In this document: piece after piece, positions 27,728 through 35,973 of the stretch | Position numbering within the stretch: position 1 is the stretch's first letter | Layout: each line of letters opens with the position of its first letter | Assembly (NCBI RefSeq): GCF_014841105.1 | Contig: NZ_JACYWE010000003.1 | Span: 119,291-183,290, forward strand | Reading direction: 5' to 3' | DNA length: 64,000 bases | Source of the DNA: Lolliginicoccus lacisalsi | GTDB taxonomy: Bacteria > Actinomycetota > Actinomycetes > Mycobacteriales > Mycobacteriaceae | The notes under the pieces: model-generated | Database searches by the model: none | What the model was told of the DNA's origin: nothing | Seen by the model: the letters and a program-made list of their open reading frames with translations, nothing else | Program-made: the position numbers and the translations under genes

Positions 27728-28300
27728 ATGCGGGGAGTCGGGGTGGGAGCGGGCTTGGTGCTGGCGGCGGGGCTGCTGGTGGGGTGCGCGCTGCCGGGAG
27801 AGTCCGAGTCCGGCGGGTCGACCTCGATCGCTGCGCCAACATCGACCGGGCCTGTGCGCCCGCCGGCGTTGTTTGACCCGTGTACTGATATCCCCGACGA
27901 GGCGCTGGAAGCGGTGGATGTGGAGCGGGACTCGCAGTACATGAGCATCTATGGCAACGCCAAAATCTCCGGGGAGCACTGGGACGATCACCGCGAGTGC
28001 GCCTGGTGGGGCGAGGACCATCGCATCTGGATCGCCTCGGAGATGCGCTCGCTCGACGAGGTGCGCCAGCGCCCTATCGCCTCGGAAATCACCGAGGTGG
28101 TGATCAACGGGCGTGCCGGGATACGCAGCAACCTCAAGTCGTGCGGGGCGTTCCTATGCGCGGAGATCGCCCTGCCCACGGGGGAGGGCACGGTGTGGGT
28201 GAACCTGAACTTCGCGGTCTCGGCTGATCCATCGTTGCACGCCAACGAGGAGGTCATCCGCTACACGACGTTGCTCGAGCCGTATCTGCCCGCCCGCTAG
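27728..28300 (+). CDS. DUF3558 lipoprotein
   Basis: This 190-residue exported lipoprotein has a signal peptide ending in the lipobox LLVGC (Cys20), a short Ser/Thr/Pro linker, then a DUF3558 domain with ALFDPCTDIPDEALEAV and the paired cysteines of HRECAWW, LKSCG and FLCAEIALP. DUF3558 lipoproteins are widespread in mycobacteria, Nocardia and Rhodococcus; their function is unknown to me. It opens a run of plus-strand genes of secretion type and is 33 bases from the next gene, so it may be part of that unit. Confidence 0.85.
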   Translation: MRGVGVGAGLVLAAGLLVGCALPGESESGGSTSIAAPTSTGPVRPPALFDPCTDIPDEALEAVDVERDSQYMSIYGNAKISGEHWDDHRECAWWGEDHRIWIASEMRSLDEVRQRPIASEITEVVINGRAGIRSNLKSCGAFLCAEIALPTGEGTVWVNLNFAVSADPSLHANEEVIRYTTLLEPYLPAR

Positions 28301-28333
28301 ACAACCGCCCAACTGCCAGGGGGAACCACCACG

Positions 28334-30142
28334 ATGTCGTCACCGATCACCAGCGCCGGGGGGCTGCTCGAGCTCGACCCGGCCACCCTCGACCGCGCCA
28401 TCACCGCCTGCGAGCAACTCGCGACCGACCTGGTCCGCGCCAGGAACGGTCGCATCCGCACGTTTCCCTCGGCTAGCCTGCGCTTGGGTACCCTGCCCTC
28501 GGCTCATGCCCTGGCCAGGGCCTACGGCGCCTTGTGGGATGGCGGGGAAGCCTCGCTCGATGGCATCGTCACCTCCCACGTCTCCATCGCCGAGGCGATG
28601 GCGGCCACTCTGGCCTCCGCGCGTGACCAGCTGACTGGCACCGATAGGGAGGCCGCCGCGGCGCTCGCCGAGCTCGAGGCGCTGGCCAAGCAGGGCGGGA
28701 CGGGGGCGGTGCTGGCCAAGAGCCTGCTGCCCAGCACCGATGTGGCGAGCACCGGTCAGGCGGGAACCGGGCCGATTGAGGCCCTGGCCAAGCAGGGTGG
28801 CACCGGCGCGGTGCTGGCCAAGAGCTTGCTCGCTGCTGCGGCGGCGGTATTCAACCTCAGCCCCCGCTCGCCGGGCTACCACGCGCTGCCGGTGGCGGTC
28901 ACCGAGCCGTTCGGGACGATGGGGCATGCCGAGATCGCCGCGGCCGCCACCGCGCTGGCTGCCGACCTCGACAGCCTGATGAACTTCGCGGACTCGTGGA
29001 AGCTCGCTGCAACGGGCCTCACGGAGGCTGCCGAGGATGCCGCGGCGGGCCTGCGCGTGCTGCCCGGCGGGCTGTCGGGGGAACTGGCTGACCGGATGAT
29101 CGCCGCGATCGAGGACCACCTGGTCAGCCTCGTCACGCTGGGATCTGTGGCGGATGAGATCGGCGGCAAGCTCGACATTACGGTCCAGGGGTTGTCGGAC
29201 GCGGCGCGGGCAGTACCGGAGGTGCCGACGATGAGCGCAGCGGATGTGGCGGACCCGACAGGAGCATCGCAGGCGCGGCTGGCCGCGGAGCAGCAGGCGG
29301 CGCTGGAACTCGCTCGCGACGCGATGGAGCTTCGGTACCGGCCGGTGGTCAACGATGCTGCGGACCGTGTGCCGCTGCTGCCGTCGCCGGACGTGCCCAC
29401 CAGCGGCGATGGTGCCGTCACGGCTGGTCCGGGTATCGCGCCACAGGCGGGCAGCGGGCCAGGCACGGGGGAGCGGGGGCCCGGCGGGGCCGGAAGCGGA
29501 GCATCAGGTAGTGGCGGTGCCGCCGCGGATGCGGGCAGCAGCCTGGCAGCCGGTTCGGGTGAGGGCGCTCCCGGTGATGCCCGTCTGGGCCACCACAGCG
29601 AGCCGACTACCCTCCCGGCCGGTACGCAGCCCGCGGGCCTGGCCACGGCCGGTGGCGAAGCGAGCACAGCACCACGGCCGGGCACCGGTGCCGGTCCAGG
29701 CATGGGCGCGGGAGCGGTAGCGGGCCCTGGTGGCCAGCCCGGCGCTGCGGGCGCGGGCGGACCAGCCGGTGGCGCGCTGGCTGGTGGCCCGGTATCTGGT
29801 GGTGGCGCATCGCGCGGCATTGCGCAGGGGGCGTCGCCCAGCGGACCAGGAAGGCCGCCCAGCAGCAGCGGCGGCACCGCGAGGCTTCCCGGAGGATCCC
29901 TGCCGCCAACCACGACCGGCGCCGCCACCACTGCACCCAGCGCTCCAGGCACCAATTCCCGTCCGATGATGGGCGGCATGGCTCCGATGGCACCGATGGC
30001 AGGTGGAGGCGCCGCTGGGGGCCAGGGGCACACTCCGGCGTCGTACCTCACCTCCAAGCGCAACGGCCGCGCCCTGATCGGGGACCTGCCCCGCACGCCG
30101 CGGATCATTATCAGCGGGTCCGACGACATCTTCGAGGAGTAG
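28334..30142 (+). CDS. Large helical protein with Gly/Pro/Ala-rich tail, likely T7SS-associated
   Basis: I do not recognise a named family. Residues 1 to about 345 are alpha-helical and Ala-rich, with spacing like the long helical bundles of PPE/Esp-type T7SS substrates, including an early LPSAHALARAYGALWDGG. Residues 345-565 are a low-complexity Gly/Ala/Pro/Ser tail. The last 40 return to ordered, conserved-looking sequence (TPASYLTSKRNGRALIGDLP, then an Arg/Ile-rich strand ending SDDIFEE). No signal peptide or membrane helix is present. An 18-residue unit is duplicated at about 115-132 and 149-166. Its place before an EspC-like and a WXG-type protein suggests a role in type VII secretion. 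Confidence 0.65.
   Translation: MSSPITSAGGLLELDPATLDRAITACEQLATDLVRARNGRIRTFPSASLRLGTLPSAHALARAYGALWDGGEASLDGIVTSHVSIAEAMAATLASARDQLTGTDREAAAALAELEALAKQGGTGAVLAKSLLPSTDVASTGQAGTGPIEALAKQGGTGAVLAKSLLAAAAAVFNLSPRSPGYHALPVAVTEPFGTMGHAEIAAAATALAADLDSLMNFADSWKLAATGLTEAAEDAAAGLRVLPGGLSGELADRMIAAIEDHLVSLVTLGSVADEIGGKLDITVQGLSDAARAVPEVPTMSAADVADPTGASQARLAAEQQAALELARDAMELRYRPVVNDAADRVPLLPSPDVPTSGDGAVTAGPGIAPQAGSGPGTGERGPGGAGSGASGSGGAAADAGSSLAAGSGEGAPGDARLGHHSEPTTLPAGTQPAGLATAGGEASTAPRPGTGAGPGMGAGAVAGPGGQPGAAGAGGPAGGALAGGPVSGGGASRGIAQGASPSGPGRPPSSSGGTARLPGGSLPPTTTGAATTAPSAPGTNSRPMMGGMAPMAPMAGGGAAGGQGHTPASYLTSKRNGRALIGDLPRTPRIIISGSDDIFEE
28676..28831 (+). repeat. In-frame duplication of an 18-residue unit
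   Basis: The 54-base segments 28676-28729 and 28778-28831 encode the same peptide, EALAKQGGTGAVLAKSLL. They differ at several third codon positions, so the duplication is not recent or has been kept at the protein level. The period is 102 bases. Confidence 0.8.
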
Positions 30143-30165
30143 CCCTGGCAGCAGGCTCGAAAACG

Positions 30166-30222
30166 CCTATGAAACGCAACAAATCGCGCTCGCAGTTGGA
30201 GCAAATTGTGGAGTCTCATAGG
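30166..30222. repeat. Imperfect dyad after the Gly-rich gene (element E)
   Basis: CCTATGAAACGCAACAAAT (30166-30184) pairs with 30203-30222 at about 15 of 20 positions, starting 23 bases after a stop. It could serve as a terminator. The remaining gap to 30371 shows no gene. Confidence 0.45.
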
Positions 30223-30371
30223 CCATCGCCATGAACCCAGCGCCACCAGCAGCGAAAAGTGTCAAGTCGCCAACCAGTGACAGACGCCACAGGCCCTGAC
30301 GGAACCAACCGCGGATCCAGCACGTCCAATCTCTTGAGCCAAACAAGGGGATCTAAACAGGGGGATCAATC

Positions 30372-30728
30372 GTGACCGCGCCGATGCATGGGGAGGAGCG
30401 TCGTCCCGTTGCCGCCGAGGGCAGTGCGGGCGTGCTGCACGTCGAGCCGGAGTTCCTGCGGCTGGTCGCTGGCAGGTTCCGTGACCATGCGACCACGGTC
30501 GAGGGCCTCGATCCAGCGGCTGGGCTGGGCGCACTCGCGGCGGACCTGCCCGGGTCATCGAGCGCAGCCTCTGTTCCTTATGCGGCGGGACTGATCGACC
30601 AGGCGATCCAGATCATCGCAGATAGGGCGCATGCGTTGGGCGACCTGGCGCACGGCACGGCGGAGGACTACGACCTCACCGAGGACCGCTTCACCGCTGA
30701 TCTCGGCTCGTTCGGTGGCGGCTCATGA
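30372..30728 (+). CDS. EspC-like small T7SS target protein
   Basis: This 118-residue helical protein fits the EspC/DUF2580 group of small type VII secretion targets. It opens LHVEPEFLRLVAGRFRDHAT, has a central turn at DLPGSSSAASVPYAAGL, and ends with a helix containing the YxxxD/E secretion motif (EDYDLTEDRF). It has no signal peptide. Its stop overlaps the start of the 764-residue gene, so the two are coupled, as is common for co-secreted pairs. It begins with GTG or the ATG five codons on; GGGGGATCAATC gives a modest ribosome site. Confidence 0.7.
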   Translation: MTAPMHGEERRPVAAEGSAGVLHVEPEFLRLVAGRFRDHATTVEGLDPAAGLGALAADLPGSSSAASVPYAAGLIDQAIQIIADRAHALGDLAHGTAEDYDLTEDRFTADLGSFGGGS

Positions 30729-33019
30729 TCACTCGTGCCGTAGTAATGCAGTGGCGCATGGACTCGATCCCCCGGCACGCCGAAGCGATCGACAACGCCG
30801 GTGGCGCGCTGTTCAGCAGCGGCAAGGCCATGAACGAGAAGTTCACGCAGCTCACCGAGGCGTGGGAGGGGGATGCCAGCACTGCAGCAGGGGAGCGCGC
30901 GGCCGACGAATGGCAGCAGACCCGCACGATCGCGACGATGATCGAGGACGTCGCCGAGGACATCAAGCGCGCGCATTTCACGCTCGGTTCGACATGCGCG
31001 GCCCTGCAGGATCTCGTCCGCGAGATCGGCGCGCAGTCCGCGACGGTCACTGATTCCTGGCAGGTCCAAGCGCTCGCGGACGTCGATAAGGGCGTGGTCA
31101 CTGCCTGGCAGACCCGGATCAATCATCTCGTCGGTGATCTCACGGCCCAGGACGATGCCTTGGCGGCACGGCTTGACGCGTTCATCGACGAGTTCGGGCA
31201 GGCCATGCCGCAGAACTCGGGACATGACTCAGGAGAGGGAGCCAGGCTTGGGGGTGCCCTCGCTGCGGCCATCACCACCAACATCCCCTACGACAGCATC
31301 TATGGGCGCATCCCCACCGAGCTTGCTCGGAGCATCGGCGAGCACCTCGAGGAGGTTGGCCTCACGCCTCGGCAGCTGGAGGCTCTCGCAGCGGGCGAGC
31401 CAGTCGCAGCTTCGCCTGACCAACTGATGTTCATGAACAACTTTGTCGAGCACGCGGGCATGAATGGTCTCCTCGCGCTCAGCAGGCACTACGCCGATGG
31501 GGGAACCGAGGTGGGCGCAGCGCACCAGACCTCGCTGGCGAACGCTCTCCTGACAGTGTCGAACGAGAACGTCGGCACCGGCATCGCAGTCGGTGAAATC
31601 CGCGGACCAGGTGGATTCGATCAGCTCCCGGACGATCTGCAGGAGCTCATCCATTGGAACCGCGATGCGGACCGCTATCCCGGCGCGAGCGAAATGACGG
31701 CGCTCAGGGACTTCGCCGACCTTCTCGAAGCTTCGGATGCCACATATACGCCGGGTGAGGAACTCGGTGCTCATCTTGTCGACAGGGCCGCGGACTTCCA
31801 CGTCCTCGGATACGAGGCCGAGCATCATGTCCTCGAACCAAGGACAAACCCCTATCCCATGCGCGGCGAGTATGACGGGATAGCGCACACCTTCACCGAG
31901 ATCGGCACTCGCAATGAGGATTCCTCCGCCGCGATCCTCACCGGCGTCTACAGCGATGGGCGCGAACTGCTCGGATACGACCGCGATACGGCTGTTGGCT
32001 GGCTGCTCCTCGAAGGCGGCGAGCCAGCAGAAAAGCTGATCGACTGGATCCAGGACGACGCGACATCGCCCAACCTGGACACAGCGCAACGAGCCGGGGA
32101 AGCGGCATTCGGCCTCGCGAGCGCCATTTCCTCCGATGGCTCCGGAATCAACGGCAACAATCACAACGCATTCCTCAATCTGCCCGATCGCGACGGGCAA
32201 TCCCTCGGCCAGCACGACCCCAGCATGACGCGCACCATAGCGAACGCATTGACGCCGTACATCGCCAACATCGGACTCATCGAACAAGGATTGCTCACCA
32301 CCCGAGGATTCTCGGACATGGTCGAGGAGGATTCCATGCGCCTGTTCTCGGTCATCGACAGCAACCCAGAAGTGGCCGAGGACTGGAACGGCAGCGTGTA
32401 CATGGCCATCAAGGAAATCGAGGATCGCTACGTCGCCAGCATGCTCTACGAGGATCAGTCCTTGATCTCGCTCGGAGGCGTGGTCGGCAGGCTCCAGGAG
32501 TACGTCGTGGAGGGATACCTGGGCGAAGTCGAAGATCGCAACGCTGACCGGCAGGAAGCCGTGGATGCGCAGCGCGCCGCGATCGAGCGAACAGGCACGA
32601 TCACCGGCTCGGTATTGTCGTTCCTGCCCTACGCCGGGCCTGCCATGGGCGGGGCTACCTCCCTGCTGGCCGATGGCTATTCCAGCCACAGCGTGCCCAA
32701 TGTCGAGCCCATGGATATCGAGACCGGAGCGCGCTCCAACCATGTCGACGCCCGCCACTACTACAACCTCCTTGTGTCGCTCGATGCGCGCGGAGCGCTG
32801 GAGGCCGACGAGCGCGTCGACAAGTATCGCGGTGCCGATGGCGCATTCCTGCCCTACGATGATGCTTTATTCGTGGAGAACGCACGGTCGAGCGAGTCAG
32901 CAAAAGCTGATAAATTTGAGGAAAATATCTACTTTGCCCTCGACGATCAGGGTCATGAAGTTAGCGAATTCATTAGCAAGATCAGAACCACGAAAGATGA
33001 TCTAGAGGCGCCGAGATGA
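30725..33019 (+). CDS. Large WXG-type secreted protein, DUF6571-like body
   Basis: The first 95 residues form a WXG100-like helical hairpin with the turn LTEAWEGDASTAAGERAADE. Residues 180-560 resemble the DUF6571/TPR-repeat-region proteins I know from Streptomyces and Rhodococcus secretion loci, with ADFHVLGYEAEHHVL, AAILTGVYSDGRELLGYDRD and RTIANALTPYIANIG. At 620-660 a hydrophobic stretch (GTITGSVLSFLPYAGPAMGG) could insert into or cross a membrane. The last 86 residues (from 679) form a module with LPYDDAL at 709-715 that recurs in the next gene. No catalytic toxin domain is evident. The coupled starts on both sides indicate one operon. Composition falls in GC near the 3' end. Confidence 0.7.
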   Translation: MITRAVVMQWRMDSIPRHAEAIDNAGGALFSSGKAMNEKFTQLTEAWEGDASTAAGERAADEWQQTRTIATMIEDVAEDIKRAHFTLGSTCAALQDLVREIGAQSATVTDSWQVQALADVDKGVVTAWQTRINHLVGDLTAQDDALAARLDAFIDEFGQAMPQNSGHDSGEGARLGGALAAAITTNIPYDSIYGRIPTELARSIGEHLEEVGLTPRQLEALAAGEPVAASPDQLMFMNNFVEHAGMNGLLALSRHYADGGTEVGAAHQTSLANALLTVSNENVGTGIAVGEIRGPGGFDQLPDDLQELIHWNRDADRYPGASEMTALRDFADLLEASDATYTPGEELGAHLVDRAADFHVLGYEAEHHVLEPRTNPYPMRGEYDGIAHTFTEIGTRNEDSSAAILTGVYSDGRELLGYDRDTAVGWLLLEGGEPAEKLIDWIQDDATSPNLDTAQRAGEAAFGLASAISSDGSGINGNNHNAFLNLPDRDGQSLGQHDPSMTRTIANALTPYIANIGLIEQGLLTTRGFSDMVEEDSMRLFSVIDSNPEVAEDWNGSVYMAIKEIEDRYVASMLYEDQSLISLGGVVGRLQEYVVEGYLGEVEDRNADRQEAVDAQRAAIERTGTITGSVLSFLPYAGPAMGGATSLLADGYSSHSVPNVEPMDIETGARSNHVDARHYYNLLVSLDARGALEADERVDKYRGADGAFLPYDDALFVENARSSESAKADKFEENIYFALDDQGHEVSEFISKIRTTKDDLEAPR

Positions 33020-33747
33020 AAGTGCAGATCAATATGCGTTGGTCAGGAATCGCTTGTGCGACTCTATCCACTGTGTTGCTAGCCACTGCTTGTGCCGAGG
33101 GTCCACCGGCGGCTGAGGTGGCGTTCGATCGCGCGTGCATATCGTACCCAGGAGATTTCACTTTATTGACCTACAATCTAGTTTTGTACGTGCAGGAGAC
33201 TGAAGGACTAGGTCAGTTCAACAGCGACTTTGCTAGCTATCTGGATGAATCGGGGAATCTCTTGCCGCTAGAGGAAGCGCTCGTGCGGAATAACCATCCG
33301 CAGGGCGGGACGCGTGGCTACGAGAAGATCGATGAAACCATGGTGCACTACCTGACCTCCGTGGGCTTCCACGACCGTCCGCTGCGATACGGGTTTGCCG
33401 AGGCGATGCAGGACACCCGTGACGGCGAGCAACGGATCACCGATGACTATCTCCTGTATGCGATCGCGGCAGTCAACGAGGAGTACCTCGCCAAGCGACC
33501 GAATGCCCTGTTCGCCCTGCTGCCGACCTCGCCGATCCTGGATCCGTTCCGTAGCGAGGACGGGCTGATGCCGTACGAGGAGGCGCTCGCGCTGGTCAAT
33601 CCCACCGATGATCCGGCTATCGGGCATACGACGTTGACGCGCATCCTGACGGAGTACTTCGTGCCCCACGATATCCCTGTGGACGTGGTGATCGATACGT
33701 ATCGGGACGTGACCAGCGACTGCATCGTCAAGCAGGTGTCGGAGTGA
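33016..33747 (+). CDS. Lipoprotein built from two copies of the module found in the preceding protein
   Basis: This 243-residue protein has a signal peptide ending in the lipobox LLATAC (Cys26). The mature part holds two related segments centred on NLLPLEEALV (residue 82) and GLMPYEEALA (residue 183). The tail of the upstream protein has AFLPYDDALF in the same setting, with matching residues before it (TYNLVLYVQE against YYNLLVSLDA) and a following amphipathic helix. The four-base overlap with the upstream gene suggests the proteins work together, perhaps as partner, receptor or protective protein at the cell surface. The function is unknown. The first 250 bases are less GC-rich than the surroundings. 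Confidence 0.7.
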   Translation: MKVQINMRWSGIACATLSTVLLATACAEGPPAAEVAFDRACISYPGDFTLLTYNLVLYVQETEGLGQFNSDFASYLDESGNLLPLEEALVRNNHPQGGTRGYEKIDETMVHYLTSVGFHDRPLRYGFAEAMQDTRDGEQRITDDYLLYAIAAVNEEYLAKRPNALFALLPTSPILDPFRSEDGLMPYEEALALVNPTDDPAIGHTTLTRILTEYFVPHDIPVDVVIDTYRDVTSDCIVKQVSE

Positions 33748-34081
33748 GGGGGAGCCGCATTCGTCGAAACCTCCGGCGACTGGTAGCTCCGTTTAAGCGA
33801 GCGTGTTAAGCCGGTTCTCTCTACTAGGCCTCATGAAATGTTTCCCAAGGCGGAGTGACCCCTGCGAGCTTCCGGCCTGTGCCGAGGGAATAGCCAATAG
33901 AGCAGGATTGAAGTGCATAAGCAGGTCGCAGCCGACCGCGGCGAAGGCCCGTGGCCAAGGCCGCGCTCGCGCATGCCGACAGCCAATCGGCGGAGCCAAC
34001 CCACGTGTCATGCTGTGCGCGAATCTCGACCGGACTACCGTCACCCTCACCGAATGAATCAAGGCTAGGAGGGAAACGACG
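33748..34081. other. Intergenic region with no supported gene
   Basis: Only short frames with no family features occur here. No strong hairpin was found. The region separates the secretion cassette from small accessory genes. Confidence 0.5.
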
Positions 34082-34513
34082 ATGGCTACAGAGGGCTTCT
34101 CCGCGCAAGAGCGCGAAGCGATGAAGCAACGCGGCGCCGAGCTTAAGAAGGAAGCAAGCCGTGGGCGAGGCAAGAAGGCAGCTGCCGACGAAGCGGACCT
34201 GCTTGAGAAGATCGAGCAGATGGCCGAACCTGACCGATCGTTGGCCGAGCGAATCCACCAGCTCGTCACCGGCAACGCCCCGGAACTGTCCCCGAAGCTC
34301 TGGTACGGGCAGCCCGCATATGCGAGTAAGGGCACGGTCGTGTGCTTCTTCCGCAGCGGCCAGGATGACAAAGACCGGTACTCCACTTTCGGCTTCACCC
34401 CCGACGCCAACCTCGACGAGGGTGGTTTCTGGCCAACCTCCTACGCAGTGGCCGAGTTGGATGACAAGGCTGAGGAAGCCATCGCTGCGCTCGTCAAGAA
34501 GGCTGTGGGCTGA
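34082..34513 (+). CDS. DUF1801/YdhG-like protein
   Basis: This 143-residue cytosolic protein has an N-terminal charged helix and a DUF1801-type domain: LAERIHQLVTGNAPELSPKL, WYGQPAYASKGTVVCFFRSG, YSTFGFTPDANLDEGGFWPT and a C-terminal helix EEAIAALVKKAVG. Proteins of this group form a small alpha/beta fold of unsettled function. AGGAGGGAAACGACG gives a strong ribosome site for ATG 34082. The gene stands alone and its base composition is milder than the core genes, which suggests an accessory origin. Confidence 0.8.
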   Translation: MATEGFSAQEREAMKQRGAELKKEASRGRGKKAAADEADLLEKIEQMAEPDRSLAERIHQLVTGNAPELSPKLWYGQPAYASKGTVVCFFRSGQDDKDRYSTFGFTPDANLDEGGFWPTSYAVAELDDKAEEAIAALVKKAVG

Positions 34514-34758
34514 CTCCCGGCTTCGGGGCAGAGATTGGGTCTCAACAAGCAACGGGGTAATCGACTTCTCCAATCCTCCAGGACGCCAATCAGCACCCTC
34601 CTCAAGAGCGCGGCATGACAAAGCCATTGGCGCTGTGCGACTACGCCCTGCATAGCGGCGTCCGCCGTGGTCCCCACCCCCACCAACCCAACCCCCGTGT
34701 TTGAAACCCGCGACGCCGGGAAGCCTCCGTGTGACCGACAACCAGGAGGTGCTTGCTA

Positions 34759-34950
34759 ATGGCGACCTATCGGATTCTCGATCCGGCGGGCGATGTTTCG
34801 GACACGGGGGATTTCGCTAGCGCGGAGGACGCGGTGACGTGGTTTCGCAATCATGAGCCGCGCAAGGGTGAGCTCGGTTGGCGGGCCGAGGTGAAGGATG
34901 ATGAGGGGGAGTGGCACTACTTCGAGGATAGCGAGGAGTACGACGCCTGA
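34759..34950 (+). CDS. Small acidic hypothetical protein
   Basis: This 63-residue protein is acidic with several aromatic residues: MATYRILDPAGDVSDTGDFA, EDAVTWFRNHEPRKGELGWR and WHYFEDSEEYDA. AGGAGG lies nine bases before the ATG at 34759, while the TTG at 34753 is too close to it. The paired beta-like halves suggest a small compact fold. I do not recognise a family. The 240 bases upstream hold no gene I can support. Confidence 0.6.
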   Translation: MATYRILDPAGDVSDTGDFASAEDAVTWFRNHEPRKGELGWRAEVKDDEGEWHYFEDSEEYDA

Positions 34951-34991
34951 GTCGCCCCCGAACCCTGCCCCGCTACGCCACACTTGAAGCC

Positions 34992-35690
34992 ATGAAGCCT
35001 TTTCCGAACGATTGGTCGCGTGCGCTGGCGATTGTTGCTCATCGGGATGATGTTGAGTACGGCGCCGCCGCTGCGATAGCCCGGTGGGTCCGGGAGGGCA
35101 AGTCGGTTTCCTATGTGATGATCACGAGCGGCGAGCAGGGCATCGAGGGGATGGATCCCGCTGTGTGTGGACCGTTGCGCGAGAAGGAGCAGATCGCGAG
35201 CGCGGCGCGGGTGGGGGTGTCGGATGTGCGTTTCCTGCGGTACCCGGACTTCGTCCTGGAGAATTCACCGGAGTTGCGTGCCGATCTGGTCGCCGTGATG
35301 CGCGAGTACCAGGCGGAGCTGATCGTGACGTTGAACTTCCGCGATCGTTGGCCGGGCGGGGATTTCGCGAACTCGTCGGATCATGTCAATGCGGGTTCAG
35401 CGATTGTTTCTGCTGCGCAGGAGGCGGGCGGTGTGCGCTGGGTGGCAGCGTGTACATCGCCCGTCTCGACGCATGGCGTGGACGTGAGCGCGTTCGTGCA
35501 CGAAGCGGTCGCGTCATTGCAGGAGCATCAGGAGTACTTGCGGGGCCTCGGCCCAGACGATCGGTCGTTGGAGATGATGCAGGAGATCCTCATGCATGGC
35601 GGCGTGCAGCTGGGCACCGAGGCTGCGGTGGTGTTCGAGCTGATCCCCATCGGAGGCGGCACGAGCGATGGGGATCAGCCTGACAGCTAG
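34992..35690 (+). CDS. PIG-L (LmbE) family deacetylase
   Basis: PIG-L enzymes remove N-acetyl groups from GlcNAc-type sugars with a zinc ion; Mycobacteriales relatives include MshB and Mca. This 232-residue protein shows the metal motif AHRDDVEYG (His17, Asp19, Asp20), where the common form is AHPDDxE, so the proline is Arg. It continues with VSYVMITSGEQG, REKEQIASAARVGVSDVRFL and the second metal region SSDHVNAG. Late helices (SLQEHQEYLRGLG) are typical. The gene is not next to mycothiol genes, so the substrate is open. Confidence 0.88.
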   Translation: MKPFPNDWSRALAIVAHRDDVEYGAAAAIARWVREGKSVSYVMITSGEQGIEGMDPAVCGPLREKEQIASAARVGVSDVRFLRYPDFVLENSPELRADLVAVMREYQAELIVTLNFRDRWPGGDFANSSDHVNAGSAIVSAAQEAGGVRWVAACTSPVSTHGVDVSAFVHEAVASLQEHQEYLRGLGPDDRSLEMMQEILMHGGVQLGTEAAVVFELIPIGGGTSDGDQPDS

Positions 35691-35890
35691 AAGTACGGGT
35701 GGGTGATGAGCTCGATTCCGTGGCCGGCGGGGGCGCGGAAGTACACTCCGCGGCCGTCGTCCACGAGAAGCGCGTAGTGCTGCATCTGGATCTTGAAAGG
35801 TGGCTCGGCGGACGGGAGCATCGCGCCGTCGTTGATCTGGATGTCGGTGAGGATGCCCCAGGAAGGCGCGTTGCCCGCTGTCCGGCTCAC
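35687..35890 (-). pseudogene. C-terminal remnant of a VOC/glyoxalase-fold protein
   Basis: This 67-residue frame ends in a recognisable vicinal-oxygen-chelate half: MQHYALLVDDGRGVYFRAPA and GHGIELITHPYF. VOC proteins usually have two such halves over 115-150 residues. Only one is present, the sequence before it does not extend into another frame, and its stop overlaps the stop of the deacetylase gene. It is most likely a truncated remnant, although a short functional protein cannot be excluded. Confidence 0.4.
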
Positions 35891-35973
35891 TGCATGATCG
35901 GGTCGCTCATCCGTGCATGGCTGCGAACCGTCCTTGTCAGCGGAGGCCCCTGTGGGCCATTGCGGCCAGAGCC

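Noticed and set aside
33824..34741. A 305-residue minus-strand frame across the DUF1801 gene
   Set aside because: It has no recognisable domain and lies opposite a gene with a strong ribosome site and family motifs.
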